A DNA stretch of 64,000 nucleotides from Musa acuminata AAA Group (Eukaryota; Streptophyta; Magnoliopsida; Zingiberales; Musaceae), in contig NC_088339.1 of NCBI RefSeq assembly GCF_036884655.1, positions 21,026,001 to 21,090,000 of the forward strand. The letters run 5' to 3'. The translations under genes and the position numbers were made by a program. A model generated the notes under the pieces. That model saw only the letters and a list, made by a program, of their open reading frames with translations, was not told the origin of the DNA and searched no databases. Positions 38,602-50,188 of the stretch are shown here, piece by piece. Each line of letters starts with the position of its first letter. Within the stretch, counting starts at the first letter, position 1.

Positions 38602-40192
38602 TGTTGAATCTCGTATTTTGATGATGAAATCAATTGATAATTGTGTTTATGTTTTAATTTACGTTTTGAGTGACGTAGGATGCTTCGATCAGGATGATAC
38701 AATTAAAGCAGGAAAAATCATGTTGGGCCGGAGAAACATGTCAGAAGATTGGACGTCGGGCCAATGGATCGATCGACGTATCGACAGAAGGCTTTGGGTC
38801 AAGAAGAGTGGACATTGCGCCAAGGATATCGGAGCTGCAGAGTCAATTGGTCGATTGGACAATAGGCCGTAGGAGAGGACAATACATCAAAGAATCGGAC
38901 GAAGCGTCGAGGGACCAATGACATGCCGGACAACTTGATTAATGCTTAGTATTAATTGTCTAGATCGAAGTTTGTTTTACATGTGCAGGATTAACTATGA
39001 TGGAAGTAAGATATGCAGTAGGAGTTGCGCTAGAGTCAAGACCATGATCATGTTGGAGGTTCGAGAGTTCGACGGAAGTCCGGACGGTCGTCGGAGGTTC
39101 TGCGGGGACAAATCCGAGAAGTCCAGGAGCATACCAAAGAAGCTCGTCGAAACTCGCCAAGTCGATTGTCGCAAGTCCAAGAGTTTGCCAGAAGTCCACT
39201 AGAGCATCGCCGATGGTTTATCGAATGTTCGCCGGAAGAAGCGATTGATGCACCAGAGCAAGTTGCAGTATTAATATCTTAAATATCGTAGTTAGCATAT
39301 AGATTAAGTTAGAAATGGGAGGTAATCCCATTAACTTAATCTGGGGGCAATTAGGCCATTGACAGACCCAAATTGGGCCAAATGGATCAGCCCATTCGGA
39401 CCCAGAATTCTTGCTAGGCGGTGGCACCGCCTAGGAGACTTGGTCTCCCAGGAATTCTGGGTGGTAGTACCGCCCTTGTCAGGTGGTGGTATCGTCTGAG
39501 CTCGGTCTTCGAGCGATGTCAGGCGGTAGCACCGCCTAGACTAAGCGGTAGTACCACTTAGTGACAGATGACAGGTGGTAGTACCACCCAGTTATGATGA
39601 TAGTACCGTCAGGACCCCGAAAAATTGGGAGATGACACTTTTCAGCTCCAAATTCAAACCAGTTTGGGCCTATATAAACCCCACCCTTTTTTGCATAAAA
39701 GAAAAACTAAAAGCTTGATCTTACTCTGTGATTTTAAAGCTCAAAAGTGTTGTAAAGGCCAAAAGTTCTCCTCCCTCTTTTCTTCTAAGTTTTGATCATT
39801 CAAGAGAGGAGTGAAAATTCTGTAAGGGTTATCTCCTAAGCCCGTCAAAAGGAGTGAAACTGTAAAAGGGTGGTTGGCCTTCACCTATTGAAGGAAGTCC
39901 TCTAGTAGACGTCGGTGACCTCGTCAAAGGAGGAAGCCGAAAGTGGATGTAGGTCATGTTTGACCGAACCACTCTAAAATCTGGTTTGCATTTCCTTTGT
40001 GCTATTTATCTTAACTGCAAACTGCCTTCCTTACTTTACTTCAAATACATATCAATAAGATTTCAAAGTTATTATCTGCACGAAATGACTTTTATGTCGG
40101 AATTGGATTTCAATATACGAACGCAGTTTTAATCGTCGAAAGTTTTCCGCTGCACTAATTCAACCCCCCTCTTAGTGCTCTTGATCCTAACA
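38602..40192 (+). repeat. 5' LTR, 1591 bp
   Basis: It starts TGTTGAATCTCG and ends GATCCTAACA. The TATA box TATATAAA is at 39671-39678, which puts the palindromic block at 39414-39612 in U3 just upstream. Confidence 0.9.
39414..39612 (+). repeat. Array of GGCGGTAGTACCGCC-like palindromes in U3
   Basis: About seven variants of a 15-bp odd palindrome (arms GGCGGTA and TACCGCC) occur here, in a U3 region ending about 60 bp before the TATA box. Some copies have compensating changes on both arms, for example GGTGGTAGTACCACC. Confidence 0.8.
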
Positions 40193-40194
40193 AT

Positions 40195-40207
40195 TGGTAT
40201 CAGAGTC
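40195..40207 (+). other. Primer binding site, initiator Met tRNA
   Basis: TGGTATCAGAGTC follows the 5' LTR after two bases. It matches the usual TGGTATCAGAGC site except for one base near its end. Confidence 0.85.
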
Positions 40208-40242
40208 ACAGTTTTCTAATTTGGTTTAATATTCAAATAGAA

Positions 40243-41172
40243 ATGACTCATTTCGGCTTTCAAGAGGGTCAATATCTCATTCGTCCTCCCTTTTTCAATG
40301 GGACAAACTACACTTATTGGAAAACTCGAATGAGAGTTTTCTTGCTTTCTTTGGATTTGAACTTATGGCACATAGTCAAAAACGGATTTGAAATATCTTC
40401 TCTTCCAATGAACCATTGGAATGATTTGGAGAAGAAGACGTTTTCATTAAATGCTAGAGCTATGAATGCTCTATTTTGCGCTTTAGATAAAAATGAGTTT
40501 AATCGGGTTTCTATGTGCAAAACGACTTTTGACATTTGGCATGTTCTTGAAACCACTCACGAAGGCACAAGTAGACTAAAAGATTCGAAAATTAACTTTT
40601 AAATGCACGATTTTGAATTATTTCACATGAAACCAAGCAAAATCATTGGAGATATGTACACCCATTTTATGGATGTCGTCAATGGTTTAAAAGCATTTGG
40701 TAGAAGTTTTTCGGATTTTGAACTTGTAAACAAGATTTTGCGTTCTCTTTCTAAAAATTAGAATTCAAAAGTAACTGCGATACAAGAAGCTAAAAACCTA
40801 AACAACTTATCATTTAAAAAACTAATTGGTTCGTTGATGACATATGAAATGGTGCACAATGCACATGATGAACATGATGAATAAAACAACCTTTCAAAGA
40901 ACAGAAAGGATTTGTGACATAGAACATTTGAAGACCACTCGAGCATAAGCTCAAGTGATGGTGAACTGAAACTACAAATGAAACAAAAATTAAAAAGCAA
41001 AAAGAATGGAACTACTTGCTTTGAACGCAAGAAGAAGAACAAAAATTGGGATGAATCAAGCTCCTCTGAAGACGAGGAGAAAATCAAGAAAGGCGAGGTG
41101 GCAAACTACGCCTTAACCGCTTTCAATGATGAGGTAATCGAAATCCCCCTAATTTATTTTGAAATAACATGA
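40243..41172 (+). pseudogene. SIRE-type copia gag, interrupted
   Basis: The ATG at 40243 opens a frame starting MTHFGFQEGQYLIRPPFFNG and continuing NYTYWKTRMRVFL, the gag N terminus of SIRE-type copia elements (UBN2/DUF4219 region). After 120 codons the frame meets TAA at about 40600, yet homology continues in frame (MHDFELFHMKPSKIIGDMY, then KILRSLSKN, a TAG, and SKVTAIQEAKNLNNLSFKKL). Further stops follow the DEHDE segment and the KDL segment. A Lys- and acid-rich stretch ends the frame near 41172. No zinc-knuckle motif was found. The gag cannot be made whole from this copy. Confidence 0.85.
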
Positions 41173-43769
41173 TGCTTTCCATGATACATTTTCTTTCTTA
41201 TTTTGTTTAGAAAATTATTTTTAATAATTACATGTTTAAAAAAATAAAAATGTAAAAATTATGATCATGCTAGTAGTTTTGAAAATAATCATGAAAAATA
41301 CATATTTTATGATAGACAAATAAAATAATTTTGATTGAAAATATGAAATCATGCTATATGTGGTTAAGAAGTAATAATGTGTATCACGTTGATTTCTATT
41401 GTTATTTCTTGATTTTGATTAAATAAAATCATGTTTGATTTAAAGAAATACATAATGATGTAATATTAAATATTTTGATACCATGATTGATAATTTTATA
41501 CATGAGATTTTAAGTTATATATGATGATAAGCATGCGTTATTTTCATGAATATATTTGAAAAACATATGGCAAAAATATGTCCGAATGCATGAACTTATT
41601 AAAATCATTTTTCGGACGTTCTTAATTAATTCACTTAATTGCTATAATGAGAACTTTACACTATTACATGCCTTAATAACATTTTGGAAATGATGTGTTT
41701 TAGATACAAAAATTTTCATGATCATGAGCATGTTTTAGCTTCATGATTGTGTTTGAAAATCTATAGTAAAACCATGTCCGAATGCAAGAAAGTATTAAAT
41801 TTTATTTTCGGATTTTCTTGATCCTAACAATTTATTTTTGAAAATCTATTGATCTTGATGGTTTTATGACGAAATTTATTTTTCGATTATAAACGTTGAT
41901 GCATGTTTTTATTTAACATAAATGAAAAAACATGTTAACATGAAATCAATCACTTCAAATAAAATACTTAAAAAAGGAAAATATATTATCAATGAAATCA
42001 TGAATCTACTTATGTTATGAATTTTATGAACCATAAAAATGATTTTGAAGATTTGAATTTGAGATGAGTTTTATCAAAATCATGATCTTGATTTCTTGGA
42101 ATAATATGAGATTTTCTTTGATAATCATTTCGATTATTTAAAAGGAGATTTATCGAAATGATTCATGGAATTTTGGATTCATGACTTGATCCTTTATTTG
42201 TTTATGAGATGGTTGAAATCTTTGTACCTTTGAATTCTTCCCTTCTCCTTTCGATTTTTGAATTTATGTATGTTATATGTTGAAGATTTGAAACCATGTT
42301 TTGATATCATGCATACCTAAGAAATGTTGATTTGACAAATTGAATGAATTGAAAATGAATGATGATTTTTCTCTTGAATATAACTTGTGATTTTTTTTAT
42401 GAATCGTCATTTTTATTTCTCGACATTCGATACATAAGATTTTATTATGAATCAAAATTTCTCATTAATCGATCTCCTACGATTCTACTTGATATTTTCT
42501 TAAGAGGAGATTTTCTAAATGAATCATGATTTTTTCTTGTGAGTTCTTGGATTTATTACTTGATTTTCTTTTAAAACAAGATCTCTTCTTTGTACTTCTA
42601 TGATTTTTCTTGATATTTTATTTAAAGAAGATATTTACTATATGAATCATGTCTTTTGGTATTCAAATGATTTTATCCTTCATGACATGATTTCTTTGTA
42701 TTTATGGCTTGCATGGCTTGAAATGTTTTGGAATGATGCATGCAACACTATGATTTTTCCCTTAGATAAAAATGCATGCAATACTATGATTTTTCCCTTA
42801 GATAAAAATGCATGCAACACTTTGATTTTTTTTTGAAATAATGTGAAAATCAATAATTATCATTTTCTGATAGAATGATGATTTGGAATCATGCATGTAA
42901 TGATGATGTTATATTTTATATACATGATGATTTGGCATTATGCATGCAATACTTTAACTTATGATAATGATGCATTCAATGATGAAATATTCATGATAAA
43001 ATAATTATTTTAACATTCACGACTTGAATTTTCATCAATGCTATTTACCTTTGTCATGATTTAGATATTGACGTAAAGAGTCTTCCCTTCTCTTTACCAA
43101 TGACAAAAGGGGAGAAAGAGTTGCTAACATGCACATCTCAAAATAAAAGATTCCAGCTTGCACAATACAAGAAGAAAGCAAAAATAGCTAACTTGCGTAT
43201 TGCAAAGAAAGCAAAAATCGCACTTCTCAAAAAAGAAGAAAGAACTTGCTATATTGAACATCACCAAAATTGCTATCTTGCCTATCTCAAGAAGCAAAAT
43301 ATGCCAAACTTGCACACCTAGCAAAATGTACAAACTTGCATATTTCAAGATGCAAGAGTTGCTATCTTGAACTTCTCTAATTTGCTAGCTTGCATGATGT
43401 AGAACATACTATCTTACTACCTTGCTTATATACAACTTGATAGCTTGAATGTTTTAAGCATGATATATCACTTGGCAAAATTTCAAGCTTACAAATTGCA
43501 TGATGATAAAATTTGATACTATATTTTTCATGCAATGATTTGAATCTATATATCCAAACACTTGGTTGTGGTTCTTCTCCTTTTGTTGATGACAAAGGGG
43601 GAGAAGTATGTTGATTATATGTCATGATTTTATCATGACATGTTGCTTGGATTTTTTAATCCAAGAGTTTCTATCTATAAGTCATATTGATAGGGAGAGT
43701 TTGTTTAAATTCCGGGAGTTAAGTTTAACTCCGTCATCAATTGGTTGTCATCATAAAAAAGAGGGAGAT
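41173..43769 (+). other. Non-coding interior of the SIRE-type element
   Basis: It is AT-rich, full of ATGAAATCATGATT-like words, and has no pol homology. A Lys-rich 73-codon frame at 43100-43321 follows a TGACAAAAGGGGAGAAAG motif and seems to be chance or degenerate. Confidence 0.7.
42738..42835 (+). repeat. 36-bp tandem repeat, about 2.7 copies
   Basis: Units starting GCATGCAACACTATGATTTT begin at 42738, 42774 and 42810, an exact 36-bp spacing. It lies within the retrotransposon interior. Confidence 0.92.
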
Positions 43770-45304
43770 TATTGAATCTCGTATTTTGATGATGAAACCA
43801 ATTGATAATTATGTTTATGTTTTAATCTACGTTTTGAGTGACGCATGATGCTTTGATCAGGATGAGACAATTAAAGCAGGAAAAATCATGTTGGGTCGGA
43901 GGAACATGTCAAAAGATTGGACGTCGGGTTGGTGGATCGGTCGACATATCGACAGAAGGTTTCGGGCCGTGGATTCGGGCATCAGGCCAAGAAGAGCGGA
44001 CATTGCGTCGAGGATATCGGAGCTGCGGAGTCAACTAGCCGATTGGGCAATAGGCCGCAGGAGAGGACGATGCGTCGAAGAATCGGACGATGCGTCGAGG
44101 GACCAATGACATGCTAGACAACTTGATTAATGCTTAGTATTAATTGTCTAGATCGAAGTTTATTTTACTTATGTAGGATTAACTACGATGGAAGTAAGAC
44201 ATGCAGCAGGAGTTGTGCCGGAGTCATGACCATGATCATGTTGGGAGTTCGAGAGTTCGACGAAAGTCCGAACAGTCGTCGGAGGTTCTGCGGGAACAAA
44301 TCCGAGAAGTCCAAGAACTTACCAAAGAAGCTCGTCAGAACTTGCCAAGTAGATTGTTGCAAGTCTAGGAGTTTGCCGGAAGTCTGTCAGAGCATCGTTG
44401 AGGGTTCATCGGATATTCGTCGGAAGTTCGTCGGAAGAAGCGATTGACGCACTAGAGTCAGTTACAGTATTAATGTCTTAAATATCATAGTTAACATGTA
44501 GATTAAGTTAGGAATGAGAGGTGATCCCATTAACTTAATCTGGGAGCAATTGGGCCCTTGACAGACCCAAATTGGGCCGAATGGATCAGCCCATTTGGAC
44601 CCAGAATTCCTGCCAAGCGGTGGCACCGTCAGGGTCGACGGTGGCACCGCCCAGGAGACTTGGTCTCCCAGGAATTCTGGGCGGTAGTACCGCCCAGTTA
44701 TGGCGGTAGTACCGCCAGGACCCCGAAAAACCAGGGGATGACATTTTTTAGCTCCAAATTCAAACCAGTTGGGGCCTATATAAACCCCACCCTTTCCTGC
44801 ATGAAAGAAAAACCGAAAGCTTGATCTTCCTATGTGATTTTAGAGCTCAAAAGTATTGTAAAGGCCAAAAGTTCTCCTCCCTCTTTTCTTCCAAGTTTTG
44901 ATCATTCAAGAGACGAGTGAAAATTTTGTAAGGGTTGTGTCTTAAGCCTGTCAAAAGGAGTGAAACTGTAAAAGGGTGGTTGGCCTTCGCCTATTGAAGG
45001 AAGGCCTCTAGTAGATGCCGGTGACCTCATCGGAGGAGGAAGCCGAAAGTGAATGTATGTCACGTTTGACTGAACCACTCTAAAATCTAGTTTGCATTTC
45101 TTTTGTGCTATTTATCTTAACTGTAAACTACATTCCTTACTTTACTTCAAATACGTTTCCATAAGCTTTCAAAGTTATTATTTACACGAAACGACTTTTA
45201 CGTTGGAATCAGATTTCAATGTACGAACGCAGTTTTAATCATCGAAAGTTTTTCGCTACACTAATTCACCCCCCCCCCCCCTCTTAGTGCTCTTGATCCT
45301 AACA
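43770..45304 (+). repeat. 3' LTR, 1535 bp
   Basis: It aligns with the 5' LTR but starts TATTGAATCTCG, so the first G is mutated to A. It ends GATCCTAACA. The TATA box is at 44777-44784 and about four palindromic units lie at 44611-44718, fewer than in the 5' LTR. Confidence 0.9.
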
Positions 45305-45309
45305 ATAGA

Positions 45310-45899
45310 GGTATGTCAAGCACTCATCCCGATAGTTACTGAGTCTCATCTACTGAGAATACCAAGGTATAATAATTTAATATTTAATATTTATATTTAA
45401 AATATATTATTTATTTAAAAATATTAAACTATTTATATGATAAATATGTTGGTGAGAATTGTGTCGAGTGTAAAAAGAAAAAAATAAAATTAAGATTATG
45501 GACTTGATCATCTTGTGACCCAGGGAGAATTGTTCATTTGGATCCATTAATAATCAATTAGCTTCCATAGTGTGTTAAGGATTATCAAGGTCTACTCCAT
45601 TGATAGTCTATATTTAGTCTAAACAGAAAATATATTAAACTTTAAAACACAACCCATATTTTTTTAGGAAAAAAAAATTGCCTAAAAGATTTTGGAATAT
45701 TAGAGTTAAGTGACGAAATATATGATGATGGCCTATAATGTTATACAACTTGTTTGACAATATGATATCAACTTGGTAATCTGATTGATGTTATTGTGAA
45801 TTATTTCCGTATATTTGGTTTGTGATTTTTGAATAAGTGTTTCAATTGTGATTTATATGTGGTTGTGATTGTTTCCATTTGTTTTAGTTAGCTTTATTT
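45310..45899. other. AT-rich intergenic DNA right of the SIRE element
   Basis: Nothing recognisable is seen here. Confidence 0.45.
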
Positions 45900-46600
45900 T
45901 CGAAATATGGTGTTTTGGATTGAATCTATGATCGAATATAACTCAATTAATTTTTCTTAAATCTATCAAAATTTCTATATAACTATCATAATATTACTCT
46001 AATAAGTTTAGTATTATTTTTCTTAATTGTCTTTGAATTTAGGATGACTAATTGTTTAAATAGGATATTTTTTGTTAAATCTATTGTCGAGTGTTACCTG
46101 AGTATAACTCAAAAAATTTACATCAAACCTATCAAAACTTCTTTATAAATATCTTAATATGATTCTCGTATATTTAGTATCATTTTTTTAAAATTTATTT
46201 AATTTTAAATTATTAATTATCAAAATATGATATTTATGTTTGGAATCTATAATTGAGTGCAACTCGAGTGTAATATGAGCGTAACTAAAAATTCTTTTAC
46301 CAAACCTATCAAAACTCCTATATAAATATCCTAATATAATTCCAATATCTTTAGTACCACTTTTTCTTTTTCTTTTTTTAATTTTAGGATGATTAATTAT
46401 CCAAATAGGGACTTATGTTTTAAATTTATAATCGAGTGTAGCTCGAATATAACGTAAGTGTAACTTAAGAAATTTTTACCAAACTTATTCAAACTTCTAT
46501 GTAACTATCATTAAATGATTCTAATATATTTAGCATCACTTTTCTTAATTTTCTTTTATTTTTAGATGATTTTAGTAATTACAATGTTAAAAAAGAGGAC
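45900..46600 (+). repeat. Diverged tandem repeat, unit about 165-180 bp
   Basis: The phrase AAACCTATCAAAACTTCTAT and variants recur at about 45960, 46127, 46305 and 46483, with GAGTATAACTC-like words at matching places. A further weak copy may lie near 46770. Copies are well diverged, so the array is old. Confidence 0.65.
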
Positions 46601-47312
46601 TATAGTTCTAGGAGATACTACCACTTGGTTTAGGATGGTACTATTACTTATGGTCAGTAGATAGTGGAGATAGACCATACTATCGTTTACTTAGTGGTAC
46701 CATTACCATTAGGCAATATTATATTATGATTGAGTATAACGTAAGTGTAATTTCAAGTTAAATTTAACCAAACTAATCGAAACTTATCTACAACTACTAT
46801 GACATGATTGTAAGATGATTAAATTATTTTTTATAATTTTAGTTGATCTTAGTGTATTTAATAAAATTTGGCATTTGGTGATTAGAATGTTAGATTATTA
46901 TCATATCCAATTCATAACTTGTAACTCAAATAAAAAAGATTGTAACTAAATTAAAATCCACTATGAAAATTATAAAAATGATAACATCAATTCAACTAAA
47001 ACAAAAATACAATAAGGATCATAACATCAATTATAAAATGATAACTTCAAATTTAAAATTAGCAAAATTTTATATTATTTCATAATGTTACAACATAGTT
47101 AGCAAAAAACTATATAGATATACTATAGGCAAAAAATATCACCTTATATTATAGCTAATGTAAATAAAAAAAACCAAAATTATACTATACAAAAAGATTG
47201 AAGATAATACCTTATCTTTGTGTTTCGATTCTATCAATATCTTCTTCCTTCTAACCTAATAATATCAAACTAGAAAGATATATATAATATATTTTTTTAT
47301 TATTACAATAAA
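46601..47312. other. Intergenic
   Basis: AT-rich. A short stretch near 46600-46730 (TACCACTTGGTTTAGGATGG and similar) resembles the palindromic words of the SIRE U3 and may be an LTR scrap. Confidence 0.35.
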
Positions 47313-48197
47313 GGGTTAAGGTCCATTTTAGCTCATATGGTTTTGACCATGGACCACTTAAAGCTCTTACGATTTACTCATGTCTAAAATAAATCTTATA
47401 TTTTCAAAAATATAGCATATAAGCCCTCTCTCCCCCATCAAGTTTAAGTTAATAAAAGTTAGAGTTTACTTACGTAGCTTATTGACTCATAGTAAACCAT
47501 TAATATAATAGCATATGTAATTTTAGTTTAAAAAAAAGTTAAGATCCAAACCTCCGTGATTTAAGCCATGGACCACTTAAGCCCTTATGGTTTATTCGTA
47601 TATAAAATAACTCTTATATTTTAAAAGATATAATAGATAAGTGCCTTTCGTCAAGTTTTAGTTAACAGACGTAGTTTGCTTATGTGACATATTGACTCAT
47701 AATACATCATTAATATAATGACACATGTAATTTAAGTTAAAAAAATTAAGACCACCATCAATGATGGGAGAATGTGTCATTGTGGAAGCGACCACCAATA
47801 GTAGCACCGAGCCACTACTGCTTAGCAGGGCATCATATGCACGTAGCTTTTCCTACGTTGACGATGAGTTCAGGAGCTTCCAGTCCTGCCTTAGGTGGAT
47901 ATGCATTGACTAGTCCAATGCTAAGCACGCAATAGTCTCGTGACCCCTCTTCCTCCTTAACATCTTCATCCGTACCACCTCCCACTTCATCCTCTCCTAT
48001 ACCCCCACTTGGCTTCTCCTATCTCTGTCTCTCCATTTTTGTTCGTCGCTTCCTTTTCCTCGACAAGATGGACTTTAACGGGAGAGGCTTATATGCTACG
48101 TTTTTGAAAATGTAGGGATTATTTTATAAACGAGTAAACTATAAGAGCTTATGTAGTTCATGGCCAAAATCACAAGGGTTAAAGTGGACCTTAATCC
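47313..48197. mobile_element. Mutator-like element (non-autonomous, possible Pack-MULE)
   Basis: Terminal inverted repeats of roughly 110 bp start GGGTTAAGGTCCA on the left and end TGGACCTTAATCC on the right. The flanks are TACAATAAA (47304-47312) and TACAATGAA (48198-48206), a 9-bp target duplication with one mismatch, as Mutator elements make. The left terminal segment is duplicated in direct orientation about 219 bp downstream (CCATGGACCACTTA at 47347 and 47566). The interior, about 47750-48070, is markedly GC-richer than its surroundings and has no transposase, so it may be a captured gene fragment. Confidence 0.85.
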
Positions 48198-48206
48198 TAC
48201 AATGAA

Positions 48207-50188
48207 TGATTCAACGATACACCCAATGATGAGTTGATGCAATTGGCGCTTCAATGACACAACGAAGAATGATGTTGTAGCTTCATCGACACCGTAAATA
48301 TTTCACCAATATAATAGTCGGTCATATACTGATTCAGCGAGGATACATAAAGCTAAGTGAGGTTATGGCAACAAACCACTAATCACCAAGACTCTATAAG
48401 GCTTCGTCAACGATGAATGATGACTAGGCTATAGCTCTATTGGCTTGCTGATCACTTAGGCTCAACAATCGACCACAAAGATGACCAGCGAGAAGACAGA
48501 CATCCTATTGGTGGGAAGGCAATGGTAACCTCCTACCTCGGCAATCATCAACACTCATTCAGATGGTGACGACAACCTCTTGCCCCATCGACGAAGACCA
48601 CCCGGACCATCGAGGCGACAAGCACATAATTTGTAAGGTCAAATATATAGTTTATAAATTTTAAAAAAGAGAAACACCTAAATCCTTGAAAAAATGCATA
48701 CTTTCATGTATTGTCACATAAAATAATACATATTTTTATATGACTAAATCTTATATTTTTTAAATTTTATTCTACTAATTTGGTAAGATATTATATATTT
48801 TTTAGTTCTTGATTTTTATCATGCTGTCCAGCATATTATCTCACCCTATTATAAAAAATTAGCTCATTTGATACGAAGTAGCCTTAAGTGTTTAACAAAT
48901 GGTATCATCTATAACATTTATAGATAATATCCACAGGGTTTCTCTTGATGGTTTTAGGATTCCAAAGGAGCCCATGACATCCTCCCCTCCCTATAACACC
49001 ATTTCTCATTTCTCCGCCCAACGTATGCTGTTCTTGGAAAGGTTGACACCACGTAAAGTGTCCTTTAAAGTGCTCCCCAACTGTTCATGGAGAGGCGTTC
49101 CGAGAAGATGCAGACTAAACAAACTTGGCCGTGCATGGCGGACGCGACATCGAGACGTAAACACCGGGGCTGTCCACAAAAGCACACTCGCATGGCCCCA
49201 TGCGATGGTGTGGGAAAGCCAAGAGATGTGTGGCGAACGCCACTGGAACCGTCCTCCATGGTCAAGAAACACTGCATGGCCTTAGTTACTGTGACGGAGT
49301 GGTTGAGGTCAATGGATTCCCCAGTTCTTCTTGCTGGCGATCCCAATCCCCTTCCCTGCTCTACAACAGTTCAGGTGACTGGGCAACCCAAGATGATCAT
49401 GGTGCATTAAATCTCCATCTACTCTTCATCTTTCCTCAGAATGCCATAACTATTCATCTCAGACACAGAAACAGAACCTGAAGAAGACCTGCACTTCATG
49501 AGCCTTTCGTGCTCGTCTGATGCACCGACACCTGCTGCTTCTCCTTGTATTTATGATAAGTTTCAGGGCGTGTAAGATGCAACTTTGTATCTACTCACTG
49601 AAAGAAAGATAATACTGAGCTACTTCAGGCTTCAATCAAAGAAGAGTCAACATAGTCAACACGAGACCTTTGATGTTTGTCTTAATTGCTCAAAGAATAT
49701 ATCTGACTTACTACATACAAATGCATCGACCTGCATGACATCCTTTCATGCACACAAGCTGAGGCCCCCATGGCGATGTAAGGACAGTGGGAGAGGACAC
49801 TGGAAGTTCTTTTCATAATGGAAGGCCAGGAACAATACATAAACAACAGGCAGAGAAGTTAGAGAAGACTGTGTTGCCTGTGTGCAGCTTGTGGACTCAC
49901 ATGTGTATCCAAGGAAACATCAGCTTGGTGAGTGTTGATTGCTGCTGCCATGAACTGAATCAACATCCCATCCCCTAAAACAAATGCAAAGAAACTCAAT
50001 AGCAGTTCTCTTCCACCATTCACACAATGTAGAACACAGAACAAAGTCCAAAAGGCTCAGTTCAACTAAGTTGCACTTGCTCAAGTAGTATAAGCTTAGC
50101 ACTCACACTCCTCACAATACCATAAGTAGTCTTAGAGGAAACTACTTGGAGTTCTACTACGGCGCAGTGGAGGTGGGGATCGTGTCCG
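48207..50188. other. Intergenic, downstream of HIPP gene
   Basis: Overlapping short frames at 48899-49480 lack any recognised domain. The right end, about 49800-50188, probably includes the HIPP 3' UTR. Confidence 0.45.

Larger units (their letters stand above)
38602..45304 (+). mobile_element. Complete SIRE-type copia element with gag but no pol
   Basis: Two long LTRs flank a 3577-bp interior, and the pentamer ATAGA (38597-38601 and 45305-45309) is a perfect target-site duplication. A primer site complementary to initiator methionine tRNA follows the 5' LTR, and a GAGGGAGATT-type purine tract precedes the 3' LTR. The interior carries a broken SIRE-like gag, then about 2.6 kb of AT-rich DNA without protease, integrase or reverse transcriptase. 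The element is thus non-autonomous and resembles the TR-GAG class, which is mobilised by enzymes from other copies. Phrases such as GATGACAAAGGGGGAGAAG near 43590 are typical of SIRE interiors. Confidence 0.9.

Noticed and set aside
43100..43321. A Lys-rich 73-codon frame in the SIRE-type element
   Set aside because: It has no homology to gag or env that I can see and consists of short degenerate repeats.
49006..49481. Overlapping frames of 80-130 codons on both strands
   Set aside because: No recognised motif, no supporting splice structure, and both strands are open equally.
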